From Rhodobacterales bacterium (GTDB lineage: Bacteria > Pseudomonadota > Alphaproteobacteria > Rhodobacterales > Rhodobacteraceae), in assembly GCA_026400355.1 (NCBI GenBank), contig JAPLPE010000033.1, positions 1 to 51,812 of the forward strand: a DNA stretch of 51,812 nt. Direction: 5' to 3'. A program made the position numbers and the translations under genes. The notes beneath the pieces were generated by a model. The model searched no databases, was not told the origin of the DNA, and saw only the letters and a list, made by a program, of their open reading frames with translations. This document shows, piece by piece, positions 29,101-37,428 of this stretch (positions are counted from its first letter, which is position 1; the number at the start of each line of letters is the position of its first letter).

Positions 29101-29444
29101 TCGCGAAATACACGGAAGTTGAGGTTCTTGCTGCAGTCCCACGGCTTACCGCCGTCAGGCTGAGCACCTTTGTCGACATGCAGATCGTCGTTCCGATGCG
29201 GGACGGCAATCGCCCCGTCTTTGGGGCGATCGACGTGGCCCGCATGGAACTGCTGTGCGATCTGGCGGAACAGTTCGAGTTGGAAGAGGACGGGCTGGGG
29301 ATCATCATGTCGTTGATCGACCAGCTTCATGCCGTGCGGCAAGATTTCCATGCCCTTGCGGCAGCCGTTTCGTCAGAACCTGCCGAAACTAGAAGACGTA
29401 TTGCGGCAAACTTCCGGCAGGGACGTTCAGCCGACGAGGATTAG
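29097..29444 (+). CDS. cbpM: CbpM-like modulator of the DnaJ-type co-chaperone
   Basis: A 115-residue protein whose ATG overlaps the stop of the DnaJ-type gene. Conserved CbpM features are visible: an early EVEVLAAVPRLT helix, FGAIDVARMELLCDLAEQFE in the middle and IIMSLIDQLHAVRQDFHALA toward the end. CbpM binds the J domain of CbpA and inhibits it. The coupling in one operon supports a matched pair. It converges with the DUF1127 gene, overlapping by four bases. Confidence 0.85.
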   Translation: MIAKYTEVEVLAAVPRLTAVRLSTFVDMQIVVPMRDGNRPVFGAIDVARMELLCDLAEQFELEEDGLGIIMSLIDQLHAVRQDFHALAAAVSSEPAETRRRIAANFRQGRSADED

Positions 29445-29680
29445 GCAGCGTTTCGGGCCGTGGTCCGGGCCATTTCAGCGGCCTGCAGGGCAACGTCGTC
29501 GATCATGCCGACGCTGAGACCGATATCGGCGAGATCGCGGGCGGTCATCCTGGAAAGCTCGTGGTAGGTTTTGTCATAGGCCTTGAGCCCGGCAGCGCGC
29601 ACCCGGAGGCGGGCCAGCACGTCCTGTACAAAAGACGGCGAGGAACCGAGAGAAAGCGTGTTGGTCGAAAGGGTCGTCAT
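29441..29680 (-). CDS. DUF1127-containing small protein
   Basis: A 79-residue protein with the DUF1127 core YHELSRMTARDLADIGLS at about residues 41-58, where an Arg/Leu-rich helix leads to the D-I-G turn. Such proteins are frequent in alphaproteobacteria; some bind RNA or affect phosphate and carbon metabolism, but no role can be assigned here. It has its own upstream region, which contains a palindrome at 29758-29772. Confidence 0.8.
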   Translation of the reverse strand: MTTLSTNTLSLGSSPSFVQDVLARLRVRAAGLKAYDKTYHELSRMTARDLADIGLSVGMIDDVALQAAEMARTTARNAA

Positions 29681-29757
29681 TTCATGTCATCCATATGCAG
29701 CCCTATGCTGCGATGCAGAACATAGACATGCTGGCGCGTTATAACAGTCCTTCAGTC

Positions 29758-29772
29758 ATGCATTATGTGCAT
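29758..29772. promoter_or_regulatory. Palindrome upstream of the DUF1127 gene
   Basis: ATGCA-TTATG-TGCAT is a perfect five-base inverted repeat with a five-base spacer, located 78 bases before the DUF1127 start in an AT-richer stretch. It may be an operator of an unknown regulator. Confidence 0.3.
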
Positions 29773-29828
29773 ATCGTGATTGCCACGTGACGAAATGATC
29801 CAGTCAGCAAATCGGGGAAACCAGCCTT

Positions 29829-30977
29829 TCAGGCAGGATCGCCGAGATAGCGACGCAGGATCATGGTCCATTCATCCGACGACATGATATCCAGAAGCGC
29901 CCGGTTGACGGCCTCGCGCATGGGGGAGTCTTGCGGCAGGATCATCGCGTAGTCCTGCGGTGCGAATGACACGGGGGCCATGGTCACCCCCGATACCGCA
30001 CCTGCCTCCCAAATCAGGATCGGGGTATCGTGGACAAAGGCGTCGATCTCTCCGGTGGCCAGCGCGGCAAGGCCCGTGGGCACATCGGGATAGGGCAAGG
30101 CGCGGACGCCCATATCACGCAGGATGTCGGTTGACGCGGCATCTTCGACATTGCCGACACGCAGGCGCGGCAGATCCGAGATGCTGGTAACCGGGCTTCG
30201 GATCGCATTTGCCGTGAGGGAGGCCGTCAACTGCGCCGTGAAAGTGGCCGTCAGGATCAGACCGGCGAACATCCAGATCACAGCCACGGACCGCCCCGGC
30301 GCCGTAATCGGAGCCTTGTCGCCATAACCCACAGTCGTCATCGTCACGGCAGCCCACCACAGGCCGCTCAGCAGGCCGCGTCGGGCCTCCTTTTCGAATT
30401 GCTGGGCATTGCGTGACCGTTCGAACAGCCAGACCAATCCGCCGACGATCGCCATGAGTACGGCAATGAACCCGATGACCTTCAGGAATTCAGTCGAAAT
30501 GAGAGCGTCGAAGATCGCCATGAGCCCCGGCTCGCGTTCTGCCGAAACCGCCACGCCCAGAGAACTGCGATAGAAGGGATGGGTAAAGTCGATGCGCTCT
30601 TCTCGGGCGGTGGTCACTGTCATGGCCGCGATTGAGCCATCGAGTTGGCCCAACTCGACATTGGCGACCATCGCCTGAAGATTTGTTTCCTGAAGGGCAT
30701 AGGCAAAGCCCGCGTCCCGCGCGAGGGCTGCTAGCAAGTCGATGCTTATCCCTTCCCAGTCTCCATTTGCGTTCTTCATGGCAAAAGGTGGCGCGACGCG
30801 GGTGCCAATGAGCAGCGGGCGATCCGGGAAGGCCGCGGGCATCGCGCCGGTCTGTGCAAGACCGGGCAAGGCCGTGACAAGCATCACCGCCAGTGCGGCA
30901 AGCAGGATCGCCATCTTGCGCCAGAGCGTCAGACGCAAGTCGAGCAAAGAGGGTCGGGTCAGGTTTCCGTTCGTCAT
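29829..30977 (-). CDS. Glutamate-receptor-like ligand-gated potassium channel
   Basis: A 382-residue protein with the layout of prokaryotic ionotropic receptors such as GluR0. A signal peptide (to about residue 41, ending LPGLAQ) is followed by the first half of a solute-binding domain (residues 50-155). Membrane segment 1 is at 166-184, a pore loop with the potassium-channel filter TTVGYGD at 214-220, and membrane segment 2 at 230-249. An iGluR-like TATFTAQLTASLT segment and the second half of the binding domain follow. Ligand binding outside the cell would gate potassium flow. The ATG at 30977 is used; open frame upstream is not conserved. Confidence 0.85.
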   Translation of the reverse strand: MTNGNLTRPSLLDLRLTLWRKMAILLAALAVMLVTALPGLAQTGAMPAAFPDRPLLIGTRVAPPFAMKNANGDWEGISIDLLAALARDAGFAYALQETNLQAMVANVELGQLDGSIAAMTVTTAREERIDFTHPFYRSSLGVAVSAEREPGLMAIFDALISTEFLKVIGFIAVLMAIVGGLVWLFERSRNAQQFEKEARRGLLSGLWWAAVTMTTVGYGDKAPITAPGRSVAVIWMFAGLILTATFTAQLTASLTANAIRSPVTSISDLPRLRVGNVEDAASTDILRDMGVRALPYPDVPTGLAALATGEIDAFVHDTPILIWEAGAVSGVTMAPVSFAPQDYAMILPQDSPMREAVNRALLDIMSSDEWTMILRRYLGDPA

Positions 30978-30996
30978 TCTTGCCTTTCGCCGCCGG

Positions 30997-31881
30997 TCAA
31001 TTCCCGTGTTTTCCGGCTTCGATCTTGTCCTGTGTCCGCAGTTCAAAATCGCTCGCGTCGTGACGTTCGCGCAACTGCATATGGAGATCGCCGAATGACC
31101 GGTTGACCATCCTTCCGCGCGTGACCGCCGGACGGGCGTCAATCGCCTGCGCCCAGCGCTGGACATTGAGGTAGGAGGCCACATCAAGGAATTCGGCGGC
31201 ATTGTACTGGCGACCCAGCGCAAGTTGGCCGTACCAGGACCAGATCGCGATATCGGCAATGGAGTAGACGCCGCCCGCCATGAAATCCTTGTCGGCAAGG
31301 TGGCGGTCCAGCACGTCAAGCTGTCGCTTGGTTTCCATGGTGAAACGGTCGATCGCGTATTCGATCTTGAACGGGGCGTAGGCATAAAAGTGCCCGAAAC
31401 CGCCGCCCAGATAGGGCGCGCTGCCCATCTGCCAAAACAGCCAGGACATGCATTCTGTCCGGCCAGGCAGGTCCTTGGGGATGAAAGCGCCGAACTTTTC
31501 GGCGAGATACAACAGGATCGACCCGGATTCGAACACGCGTTGGGGGACCGGGGCGCTGTGGTCCATCAGTGCCGGAATCTTTGAGTTGGGATTCACGTCC
31601 ACAAAACCGCTACCGAACTGATCACCGTTGCCGATGTTGATCAGCCAGGCATCATATTCCGCCCCGGTATGGCCAGAAGCGAGAAGCTCTTCCAGAAGGA
31701 CCGTGACCTTGACCCCGTTCGGTGTGGCGAGCGAGTAGAGCTGCAACGGATGCTTGCCGACAGGCAGATCCCTGTCATGGGTTGGCCCGGCGATCGGACG
31801 GTTGATGTTGGCGAACTCTCCGCCGTTAGCCTTGTTCCAGGTCCAGACTTTGGGGGGCACATAGGTGGGCAGGTCGGTCAT
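30997..31881 (-). CDS. yghU: YghU-type glutathione S-transferase family protein
   Basis: A 294-residue protein of the YghU/Nu-class glutathione transferase group, known for disulfide reductase activity with bound glutathione. The N terminus shows PPKVWTWNKANGGEFANINR, followed by a thioredoxin-like domain (HPLQLYSLATPNGVKVTVLL) and the family segments NPNSKIPAL and ESGSILLYLAEKFG. A helical C-terminal domain completes it. It precedes the channel gene by 19 bases on the same strand, so the two may share a transcript. Confidence 0.9.
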   Translation of the reverse strand: MTDLPTYVPPKVWTWNKANGGEFANINRPIAGPTHDRDLPVGKHPLQLYSLATPNGVKVTVLLEELLASGHTGAEYDAWLINIGNGDQFGSGFVDVNPNSKIPALMDHSAPVPQRVFESGSILLYLAEKFGAFIPKDLPGRTECMSWLFWQMGSAPYLGGGFGHFYAYAPFKIEYAIDRFTMETKRQLDVLDRHLADKDFMAGGVYSIADIAIWSWYGQLALGRQYNAAEFLDVASYLNVQRWAQAIDARPAVTRGRMVNRSFGDLHMQLRERHDASDFELRTQDKIEAGKHGN

Positions 31882-31970
31882 GGCGGGCAAAGCTCCAATC
31901 GTCAATGGATACGGTCAGGACGGCAGCGGGAACCTATACCTCCGTGCGGGAACGGCAACCCGCGTCGCTG

Positions 31971-32717
31971 TCAGAACTGCGCTGGTCCGACGGATTCGTG
32001 CTGAAGCAGCCAATCCGTGGTCAGTTGGTACAGTTTTTCGCCACTGAAGCTGGGGAAGTGGCCACCGTGGACGACCCGGACCGGAAGCGTCAGCAGACGC
32101 TCCATCGAACGGATGTAGTCGCCCATGTCGGAGTGGTAGGTGTCCTCGATCAGCGGCCCGTCATAGACGATATCGCCTGAGATGAGGACGCCTGTCGCCG
32201 GTTCCCACAGGGCAATGCCGCCGGGCGAGTGGCCGGGGGTGTGGACGACTTCGAACCGGCGGGGGCCGCAGGCGATGACTTCACCATCCTCAAGGATACG
32301 GGTCGCGGGGGCGTTTGTCACCTCGTAGAGCGCCGAAGCGTAGGGTTCTGGTGGCAGGGCGTCAAATATATCGTCCGTCACATAGGGATCGGCCAGCACG
32401 GCTTTGCGCGATGGCGCGGCAAGCAGATGCGCCTCGGCCCGGTGGACGGCGCGATGGGGAAACTCGTGGTGGCAGCCGATGTGGTCGAAATGGGTGTGAC
32501 TTGCCACGGCCAGCAGGGGGCGTTCGGTGACGATCTGCACCCATTCGCGCATCGGGACCACGCCCATGCCGCTGTCGATCAGCAGATCCTCGTCCCCGCC
32601 ACGGACGTGCCAGCAGTTGCAGCGGTAGAAGGGCTTGATGTGCGGTTCGTCGATCAGGGTGATCCCGTCGCCGACGGATGTGGTCCGCCACCAGTCGGCT
32701 GCGGCCATACGGTTCAT
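31971..32717 (-). CDS. MBL-fold metallo-hydrolase
   Basis: A 248-residue metallo-beta-lactamase-fold hydrolase. The metal-binding motif HTHFDH is at residues 74-79, with later ligands in VVHTPGHSPGGIALW and LISGDIVYDGPL, and a final His in VVHGGHFPSF. Two metal ions are expected. Its ATG overlaps the stop of the ABC ATPase gene by four bases, making it the last gene of the amidinohydrolase/ABC operon. It may cleave an intermediate of that pathway; the substrate is unknown. Confidence 0.85.
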   Translation of the reverse strand: MNRMAAADWWRTTSVGDGITLIDEPHIKPFYRCNCWHVRGGDEDLLIDSGMGVVPMREWVQIVTERPLLAVASHTHFDHIGCHHEFPHRAVHRAEAHLLAAPSRKAVLADPYVTDDIFDALPPEPYASALYEVTNAPATRILEDGEVIACGPRRFEVVHTPGHSPGGIALWEPATGVLISGDIVYDGPLIEDTYHSDMGDYIRSMERLLTLPVRVVHGGHFPSFSGEKLYQLTTDWLLQHESVGPAQF

Positions 32718-33754
32718 GCGGTACCTGCGGGCAGAAGTGTGACGTGGCTGGTGTCGATGCGCAGGTCAAGCGTGTCGCCTGGCGCGGCATCCATGCCGAC
32801 GGGCAAGAGGGCCTGAAGATGCAGGTCCGGCGCGGCCTCGGGCGCGACACGGACGCGGCGGTGGACGCCCTGAAATACAGTTTCGATCACCTTGACCCGC
32901 CCCGGTGCGCCCCGCCCCGGTCCGACATGTTCGGGCCTGACGCAGACGGTGAGGGCTGTCTCTTCGGGTGCTGTTGTCAAACCAAGATCGCCGAGGGGGC
33001 TGTGGAGCCGTCCTTGCCGGACGGTCGCCGGGACAAAGTTCGTCTCGCCCAGAAAGGCCGCCACGAACCGCGTGGCGGGTTCGCGGTAGACGCGTTCAGG
33101 CGGCCCCTGATCTTCGATCTTGCCCGCGTTCATCACGACGATCCGGTCGGCGATGGCCATCGCCTCTTCCTGATCGTGGGTGACGTGGACAAAGGTCGCG
33201 CCGACCCGCCGCTGGATCGCCTTCAGTTCCTCTTGCATCGACCGCCGCAGGTTGAGATCGAGCGCACCGAGGGGCTCGTCGAGCAGGAGCACATCCGGAT
33301 CAACTGCCAGCGCCCGGGCGAGGGCGACGCGTTGCCGTTGGCCGCCGGAGAGTTCGGACGGTTTCTTGCGGTCCGCGCCCTTCAGCCCGACAAGGTACAG
33401 CATCTCCTGCGCCTTGGCATTCCGGGCCGCGCGCCCGATGCCCCGCATCCGCAGGCCAAAACCCACGTTGTCGATCAGCGTCATGTGCGGGAAGAGGGCG
33501 TAGTCCTGAAACACGGTCGTCGTCGGCCGTTTTGCGGCAGGAACGCCCACCATGTCACGCCCGCCTATGGTGAGCCGCCCTCCGGTCGGGTCGGCAAAGC
33601 CGCCGATGATGTTGAGAAGCGTGGTCTTGCCACAGCCGGACGGCCCGAGAAGGACGCAGTATTCGCCGGCCTCGATCGTCAGCGACACGCCAGACAGCGC
33701 AAGCGCATCGCCGTAGCGGCGGGTGATGCCCGCAATGTCGATCCGGGCCGTCAT
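32714..33754 (-). CDS. Polyamine-type ABC transporter ATP-binding protein (PotA family)
   Basis: A 346-residue ATPase with Walker A LLGPSGCGKTTL near residue 35, signature [16 protein letters not shown] near residue 133, Walker B VLLLDEPLGALD and the H-loop VTHDQEEAM. A C-terminal TOBE-type domain follows. It energises the two permeases upstream. Overlaps of four bases on both sides show strong translational coupling. Confidence 0.92.
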   Translation of the reverse strand: MTARIDIAGITRRYGDALALSGVSLTIEAGEYCVLLGPSGCGKTTLLNIIGGFADPTGGRLTIGGRDMVGVPAAKRPTTTVFQDYALFPHMTLIDNVGFGLRMRGIGRAARNAKAQEMLYLVGLKGADRKKPSELSGGQRQRVALARALAVDPDVLLLDEPLGALDLNLRRSMQEELKAIQRRVGATFVHVTHDQEEAMAIADRIVVMNAGKIEDQGPPERVYREPATRFVAAFLGETNFVPATVRQGRLHSPLGDLGLTTAPEETALTVCVRPEHVGPGRGAPGRVKVIETVFQGVHRRVRVAPEAAPDLHLQALLPVGMDAAPGDTLDLRIDTSHVTLLPAGTA

Positions 33755-34518
33755 CTGCGCCGCGCCGAAAGTTCGAAGGCCAGAAAGGCAAGCGCCGAGA
33801 TGAGGAACACAAGGCTGCCGACCGCATTCGTCTTTGGGTTCAGGCCAGAGCGCAGGAGGCTCCAGATCTCGACCGGGAGGGTCACGTCAAAGCGCGAAAG
33901 GAGGAAGGCAATTATGAATTCATCCCATGAAAAGGTGACGGACAGAAGGAAGGCGGCGACGAGCGCGGGCATGATCATGGGCGCCGTGACAAAGCGCATG
34001 ACCGCCCATTCACCCGCCCCCAGATCACGCGCCGCCCGTTCGGCCTGCTGTTGCGCCGGGCCGATGGCGGCGGTGCAGATAGCAAAGCAGAGGGGAGCGT
34101 TGATGACGACATGGCCGATGGCCACTGTCCAGAGCGAGAGCCCCACCCCGGCAAGGTTGAGACTGGCCAGCAGCCCGAGGCCGATGACGAGGTAGCTGAC
34201 GGAAAGGGGGGCCGTCAGCGCCGCGCGGATAGTGCGGGCCAGCGGCAGTTCGGAGGTGGCGAGGCCCCGGGCGGCGAGGAAGCCGAGGGCAAGGGCGAGT
34301 GCCGAAGATCCGAAGGCGACGAGGAGGGAGTTGCGAAGGGCGACCATCAGTTCTTCGTCGCTCAGCACCTCAAGATGCCATTTCAGCGTGAAGCCTTGAA
34401 ACGGCGGGATGGGAAAGCGGCCGTCCTGAAAGGAGAAGAGGACGAGGACCGCCACGGGCAGAAAGATGAACGCGTAAAGGACGGCCATGTAGGCAGCGGA
34501 GATCGCGAACCGGGTCAT
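33751..34518 (-). CDS. Polyamine-type ABC transporter permease (PotC family)
   Basis: A 255-residue inner-membrane permease beginning MTRFAISAAYMAVLYAFIFL. The EAA-type loop is AERAARDLGAGEWAVMRFVT near residue 162. Membrane segments include IFLPVAVLVLFSFQDG and PALVAAFLLSVTFSWDEFII; the latter is typical of PotC-like proteins. It forms the channel with the PotB-type partner encoded just upstream. Confidence 0.9.
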   Translation of the reverse strand: MTRFAISAAYMAVLYAFIFLPVAVLVLFSFQDGRFPIPPFQGFTLKWHLEVLSDEELMVALRNSLLVAFGSSALALALGFLAARGLATSELPLARTIRAALTAPLSVSYLVIGLGLLASLNLAGVGLSLWTVAIGHVVINAPLCFAICTAAIGPAQQQAERAARDLGAGEWAVMRFVTAPMIMPALVAAFLLSVTFSWDEFIIAFLLSRFDVTLPVEIWSLLRSGLNPKTNAVGSLVFLISALAFLAFELSARRR

Positions 34519-35366
34519 CGCGCGACCTTCATGAAGCGGGCGACGACTAGGTAGGCGAGAGTCACGACTGCCATGAGCACAATGGAGAGTGCCGCCACCA
34601 TCGGCAGATCGGCCCGGCGGCCGAGTTGCAGCATGATGAGTTGCGGCAGGGCCAGGTCATTGCCACCGCCCAGAATCTGCGGTGTCACGTAGTCGCCGAT
34701 GCAGAGCGCGAAGGACAGGAAGGCCCCCACCGCGATCCCCGGCGCAGTGAGCGGCAGGATCACATGCCGGAACGTGGCCCATGGCCCTGCGCCCAGATCA
34801 GCCGCCGCGCGGCGCAGGTTGGGTGGAAGTTGGGTGAGGCTCGCGTAGATCGTGAGCGTCAGGAGCATCGTGAAGAAATGCGTGAAGCCGAGGACGATGG
34901 CTGCCCGTGAGTTGGAGATGTCCAGGGTGGGCAGACCGATCCCTTCGAGGGCGGTGTTCAGCACGCCCTGTTTGGCCAGAACCAGTGACCACGCATAGGA
35001 GCGGACGATGTAGGAGGTCCAGAACGGCACGACCGCGAGCACCAGCGCGAGGCGGCGATACCGTTCCGGCACCTCTTCGGCAATGATCCAGGCGAGGGGG
35101 TAAGCCAGCAGGATCGACAGCAAGGTGACGATCAGTGTGATTTCAAGCGAGTTGAACAGGGCCTCGATATAGGTCGGATTTCCGAATAAGGTCATATAGT
35201 TGACCAGTGACCAGGTCCGTTCGATTCCGTCATCCGTCTTTTGCCACAGGCTCATCGCGGCCATGATGGCAAAGGGCAGCAGGAAGAAGACCGCAGTCCA
35301 GAGAACGGCTGGCGCGAGAAGCGCCCAGGCCCGCCGTCTTTCCCTGTCCTCGATCCTGAGGGACAT
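34515..35366 (-). CDS. Polyamine-type ABC transporter permease (PotB family)
   Basis: A 283-residue permease. Membrane segments include LLAPAVLWTAVFFLLPFAIM near the N terminus and PLAWIIAEEV ... LALVLAVVPFWTSYIVRSYA, a stretch common in PotB-like proteins. The EAA loop is RRAAADLGAGPWATFRHVIL near residue 190. The ATG at 35366 overlaps the binding-protein stop as TGATG. A TTG at 35369 is also in frame, but it is less likely. Confidence 0.9.
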   Translation of the reverse strand: MSLRIEDRERRRAWALLAPAVLWTAVFFLLPFAIMAAMSLWQKTDDGIERTWSLVNYMTLFGNPTYIEALFNSLEITLIVTLLSILLAYPLAWIIAEEVPERYRRLALVLAVVPFWTSYIVRSYAWSLVLAKQGVLNTALEGIGLPTLDISNSRAAIVLGFTHFFTMLLTLTIYASLTQLPPNLRRAAADLGAGPWATFRHVILPLTAPGIAVGAFLSFALCIGDYVTPQILGGGNDLALPQLIMLQLGRRADLPMVAALSIVLMAVVTLAYLVVARFMKVAR

Positions 35367-36409
35367 CAATGCGCCAGGAACCGCGTCCAGACATCCTGCA
35401 TGGCTGCGTCAAGTTCGGCATCCGGCGCGGGGTAAAGCTGGGCGCGAGCCAGATAGGCGGCCTGATCTTCCCAGCGCAGGGCGCGCATTTGTTCGTCGGT
35501 CAGGACTGTCCCGGCGGCAGAGTTGGCCGGCATCGCCCAGTAGCAGGACGAGGTGGCAAGCCGGGCCTGACCTTCGGGCGAGAGGATGTATTTGACGAAT
35601 TCGAGCGCAAGGTCGGGTTGTTTGGAATCTGCAAATACTCCGATGGATTGCGACCAGCGGACGGCACCCTGATCGGGGATGACCCAATCGAGTTGGGGCA
35701 TCTCTCCCGTCAGGCCTGCGGTAACAAACTCGCCTCCGCCGACGAGGATTTCGACCTCGCCCGTCGCGATTGCGGTCTGGCTTGAGACGATATCGCCCAC
35801 GCTTTCGGCCGAGTCCTTGAGTGCGATCAGCGCCGCTTCTATAGCGGGGAGGTCTTCCACCTTGAGATCGGCGGTCTTGAGGCCGAGGCCCACGGCGATC
35901 ATCCCCATGACCGGGAGGTAGTAGTCATAGACGGCGAGCCTGCCCGCAAAATCGCCCGACCAGAGGCGAGTCATGTCGGCCATGTCGGCGGCAGACACAT
36001 TGTCCGAGTTGAAGGAAACGGTGTTGTAGCCAAATTTCTCTGAGATCGCATAGACTTGGCCGTCAATCTCGTGATTGTCGGCCATGACGAGTTCGGGGAA
36101 CAGCGTGTCATATGGCAATTGATCCTTGGGCAGTGGTGCCAGAATCCCGGCCTCAACCGCCCGGGGCACGTCGATGCCGTCGATGACGAGAACGTCCCAG
36201 TCACCCGGCTGCGACTGTTCGATGATGGACAGACCGGCCCCGGTACCTTCATATTCCTTCAGGTTTACGGTGACGCCGAACTGTTCCTCGAACGGTTCGA
36301 TGAGGGCCGGATCGGTGTGGTCGCACCAGACAAGAGCGTTCAGTTCCTGGGCCTGAACCTGAGAGGAAAGCCCGGTCAGAAGGGCCAGTGCAGCGGTCGT
36401 GTTCTTCAA
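35366..36409 (-). CDS. Polyamine-type ABC transporter substrate-binding protein (PotD family)
   Basis: A 347-residue periplasmic binding protein. The best start is a TTG at 36409: AAAGGGGA lies seven bases ahead and the resulting N terminus (KNTTAALALLTGLSSQVQAQ) is a signal peptide of about 20 residues. The mature part opens ELNALVWCDHTDPALIEPFE, as in PotD-type proteins. It is encoded directly after an amidinohydrolase, so a guanidino compound or related cation is a likely ligand, by context only. Confidence 0.87.
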   Translation of the reverse strand: MKNTTAALALLTGLSSQVQAQELNALVWCDHTDPALIEPFEEQFGVTVNLKEYEGTGAGLSIIEQSQPGDWDVLVIDGIDVPRAVEAGILAPLPKDQLPYDTLFPELVMADNHEIDGQVYAISEKFGYNTVSFNSDNVSAADMADMTRLWSGDFAGRLAVYDYYLPVMGMIAVGLGLKTADLKVEDLPAIEAALIALKDSAESVGDIVSSQTAIATGEVEILVGGGEFVTAGLTGEMPQLDWVIPDQGAVRWSQSIGVFADSKQPDLALEFVKYILSPEGQARLATSSCYWAMPANSAAGTVLTDEQMRALRWEDQAAYLARAQLYPAPDAELDAAMQDVWTRFLAH

Positions 36410-36476
36410 GTTCAGGTCCCCTTTTGTGATGCTGTATCGCGTCTGTTTCACGTCTTTATCGCGTATGTGATTCTGT

Positions 36477-37328
36477 TCAGTCCTTGTCTCGGGCCAGCGG
36501 CATCGACATGCAATGCGCGGAACCTCCACCTCTGGCGAAAAGGCGTAGCTCGGGGTCAAGGATGGTCAATCCTTCAGCACGAAGCGCCCCGTTCGTCCGC
36601 ACAGAATGGCGGGGCGAGATCACGCTGTCAGCGCCCAGCGCCAGCACGTTGCAGGCCATGTCGGCCATCGCCTCGCGGTAGCCGACTTCGATCAGGCGGA
36701 TCTGGTGGTCGCGGCACCACGTGAGGAACGTATCCGGCAGTGCCTCGGTGCAGGCGAGGGCGAGGCCGGGGGCGGCCATGGAGAAGATGACGTCTAGGTG
36801 CAGGAAGTGGTCGTCGAACGGGACGACCATGACCTCCCACCCCAACCCGCGCAGCCAGCCTGCGTATTGTTCGGCCCCTGCCGGATCGGTCCGGCCGCCC
36901 GAGGTGCCAATGGCGGCAAGGCCGGGGCGGATCAGGTGGATATCGCCACCTTCGACAGTGCCACGGGTCGCCATTCTCCACATGACGTTGTCAAAGAAGG
37001 AGAGAACGGAAGCATATTCGCCGCGCCGTTGCGGCATGGCAAGCATGGTGAGGACCGGGCCGCCGGGTGATGTTTGCGAAGAGTCGCGGGTGTAGACCTG
37101 ATAACTCAGGTGATCCTCGGGCGTGAGGTAGTGGCGGCGGACGCCGGCCTGATCGAGTGCGGCTTCAAACTCGGCATATTCCGCATTGAGTGCCGCGCGG
37201 TCGAAGGGGGCGTTGGCGGCCAAGGTGGCCTTGGCGATGGCGTTGGTCGGAATCCAGCCGTAGTTGTCGGGGCGGCAGAGCAGGACATCTGTCAGGCGGC
37301 CGGTTTCCGATTCAAGCGTCCAGGTCAT
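36477..37328 (-). CDS. Amidinohydrolase of the DDAH/arginine deiminase superfamily
   Basis: A 283-residue enzyme of the guanidino-group modifying superfamily (pentein fold). Catalytic elements can be placed: YTRD near residue 79, EGGD at 126-129, His177 in HFLHLDVIFS and Cys273 in GGGSAHCMSMPL. These would attack the guanidine carbon and release ammonia or an amine, as in dimethylarginine dimethylaminohydrolase or arginine deiminase. Length is nearer DDAH than arginine deiminase. It is the first gene of the operon with the polyamine-type transporter and is divergent from a LysR regulator. Confidence 0.85.
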   Translation of the reverse strand: MTWTLESETGRLTDVLLCRPDNYGWIPTNAIAKATLAANAPFDRAALNAEYAEFEAALDQAGVRRHYLTPEDHLSYQVYTRDSSQTSPGGPVLTMLAMPQRRGEYASVLSFFDNVMWRMATRGTVEGGDIHLIRPGLAAIGTSGGRTDPAGAEQYAGWLRGLGWEVMVVPFDDHFLHLDVIFSMAAPGLALACTEALPDTFLTWCRDHQIRLIEVGYREAMADMACNVLALGADSVISPRHSVRTNGALRAEGLTILDPELRLFARGGGSAHCMSMPLARDKD

Positions 37329-37393
37329 GCGGCCCCCATCCGTGCGTTCCGAGTGATTGTGGCGAAGGGTTTCCTTAGGTAAAATGCGAATAA

Positions 37394-37411
37394 ATCAAAG
37401 TTCACTTTGAT
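37394..37411. promoter_or_regulatory. Perfect palindrome between the amidinohydrolase and lysR genes
   Basis: ATCAAAG-TTCA-CTTTGAT is a perfect seven-base inverted repeat 17 bases before the LysR start and 66 bases before the amidinohydrolase start. It is AT-rich in a GC-rich region and has the T-N11-A character of LysR sites. It is probably the LysR operator for both directions. Confidence 0.6.
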
Positions 37412-37428
37412 GACTTCGGAGTAATCCA

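Noticed and set aside
32678-34195. A 505-codon plus-strand frame opposite the PotA/PotC-type genes
   Set aside because: It is antisense to two well-supported ABC genes; no domain is recognised.
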